Source: Fidelibacterota bacterium (GTDB lineage: Bacteria > Fidelibacterota > Marinisomatia > SCGC-AAA003-L08 > D37C17). From it: 16,987 bases of DNA. Position numbers and translations under genes: made by a program. Shown one piece after another: positions 16,527 through 16,987 of this stretch. Within the stretch, counting starts at the first letter, position 1. Each line of letters starts with the position of its first letter. The notes beneath the pieces were generated by a model. That model did not search any database. It worked only from the letters and a program-made list of their open reading frames with translations, and was not told where the DNA came from. The DNA is taken from the NCBI GenBank assembly GCA_002707765.1, contig PANV01000032.1, forward strand, positions 1-16,987, in the 5' to 3' direction.

Positions 16527-16987
16527 ATGTTAAAACCAGCCCGTTTTACGTTAATTTTTGCAATAATTTTATCTTTTAGCTTTTCATCAGATTTATTTTT
16601 TTCAGAATATGCTGAAGGATCCAGTAATAATAAATATATAGAGATTTATAATCCAACAGACCAAGTAGTATACCTATATGATTATGCTTATCCAACTGTA
16701 AGTAATGCTCCAACTAATATCGGCGTATATGAATATTGGAATAATTTTGAAGTTGGTGCATCAGTAGAACCTGGAGATGTTTATGTTGTCTGTCATACTT
16801 CTTCTGATGAATTAATCTTGGCAGAATGCGATGAAACCTACACATATATGAGCAATGGAGATGATGGAATGTGTTTAGCTAAAGGCTCTCAAGATAGTTA
16901 TGAATGTATAGACTGGATTGGAGATTTTAATGGTGACCCAGGTTCAGCATGGGATGTTTGTGGTTTGGGAGATACAAAAGATAATAC
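16527..16987 (+). CDS. Secreted lamin-tail-domain protein, 3' end beyond window
   Basis: The frame stays open from the ATG at 16527 to the last base, covering 153 full codons, so the C-terminus is missing. A signal peptide (about residues 1-20, hydrophobic FTLIFAIILSFSFS) is followed directly by a lamin-tail domain: FFSEYAEGSSNNKYIEIYNP (about 24-43), a tyrosine-rich strand, EPGDVYVVCHTSSD (about 86-99) and SNGDDGMCLAKG (about 113-124). Lamin-tail domains fold as Ig-like sandwiches and occur at the front of secreted nucleases, such as ExeM-type enzymes, and of large T9SS-exported surface proteins. No enzymatic domain lies within the visible part, so its function is open. Four or more Cys residues resemble the Cys-rich style of the upstream secretion proteins. 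Confidence 0.85.
   Translation, partial: MLKPARFTLIFAIILSFSFSSDLFFSEYAEGSSNNKYIEIYNPTDQVVYLYDYAYPTVSNAPTNIGVYEYWNNFEVGASVEPGDVYVVCHTSSDELILAECDETYTYMSNGDDGMCLAKGSQDSYECIDWIGDFNGDPGSAWDVCGLGDTKDN

Overview
The window is strongly AT-rich, densely packed bacterial DNA. It most resembles a marine member of the Fibrobacteres-Chlorobi-Bacteroidota (FCB) superphylum, and Candidatus Marinimicrobia (SAR406) is my best guess. The evidence is a giant SprA outer-membrane translocon, PorV/PorQ-type barrels, a type IX secretion (T9SS) C-terminal sorting domain, a glutaminyl cyclase, and a cysteine-bounded 'GCTD...DDGTC' module in two surface proteins. The phylum assignment is an inference from protein style, not from a marker gene.

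Layout. Positions 1-300 hold, on the minus strand, a tRNA-Phe(GAA) gene, its intrinsic terminator and a possible 25-codon membrane peptide, followed by an AT-rich stretch with a candidate promoter for the plus-strand genes. Positions 301-14060 carry seven tightly packed plus-strand genes: rdgB, a 2505-aa SprA, an M28-type glutaminyl cyclase, prmA, a beta-propeller protein with a T9SS sorting domain (a PorZ-like candidate), a PorV/PorQ-family barrel and a second PorQ-like barrel. The largest gap between them is 15 bases and most junctions overlap, so this looks like one translationally coupled operon. Three of the starts are GTG or TTG. Positions 16340-14043 are a minus-strand pair, a glutathione S-transferase followed by a CstA-family transporter. 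The transporter meets the operon tail to tail with an 18-base overlap of coding sequence. From 16527 a secreted lamin-tail-domain protein starts behind a canonical Shine-Dalgarno sequence and runs off the window.

How the genes fit together. SprA forms the T9SS outer-membrane channel. PorV-family barrels shuttle or anchor cargo, PorZ-type propellers sit on the cell surface as part of the attachment machinery, and glutaminyl cyclase caps N-terminal Gln residues exposed by signal peptidase. The predicted mature N-termini of both SprA and the cyclase are Gln, which fits the cyclase's placement. Two housekeeping genes, rdgB (nucleotide-pool cleaning) and prmA (ribosomal protein L11 methylation), are embedded in the same operon.

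The most unusual features are the cysteine-rich, Asp/Asn-rich insertions in SprA and in the propeller protein, a propeller apparently interrupted by a GCTD module and an Ig/cohesin-like domain, and the association of glutaminyl cyclase with SprA. I did not find an entirely new system. This is best read as a divergent T9SS outer-membrane locus with lineage-specific decorations.
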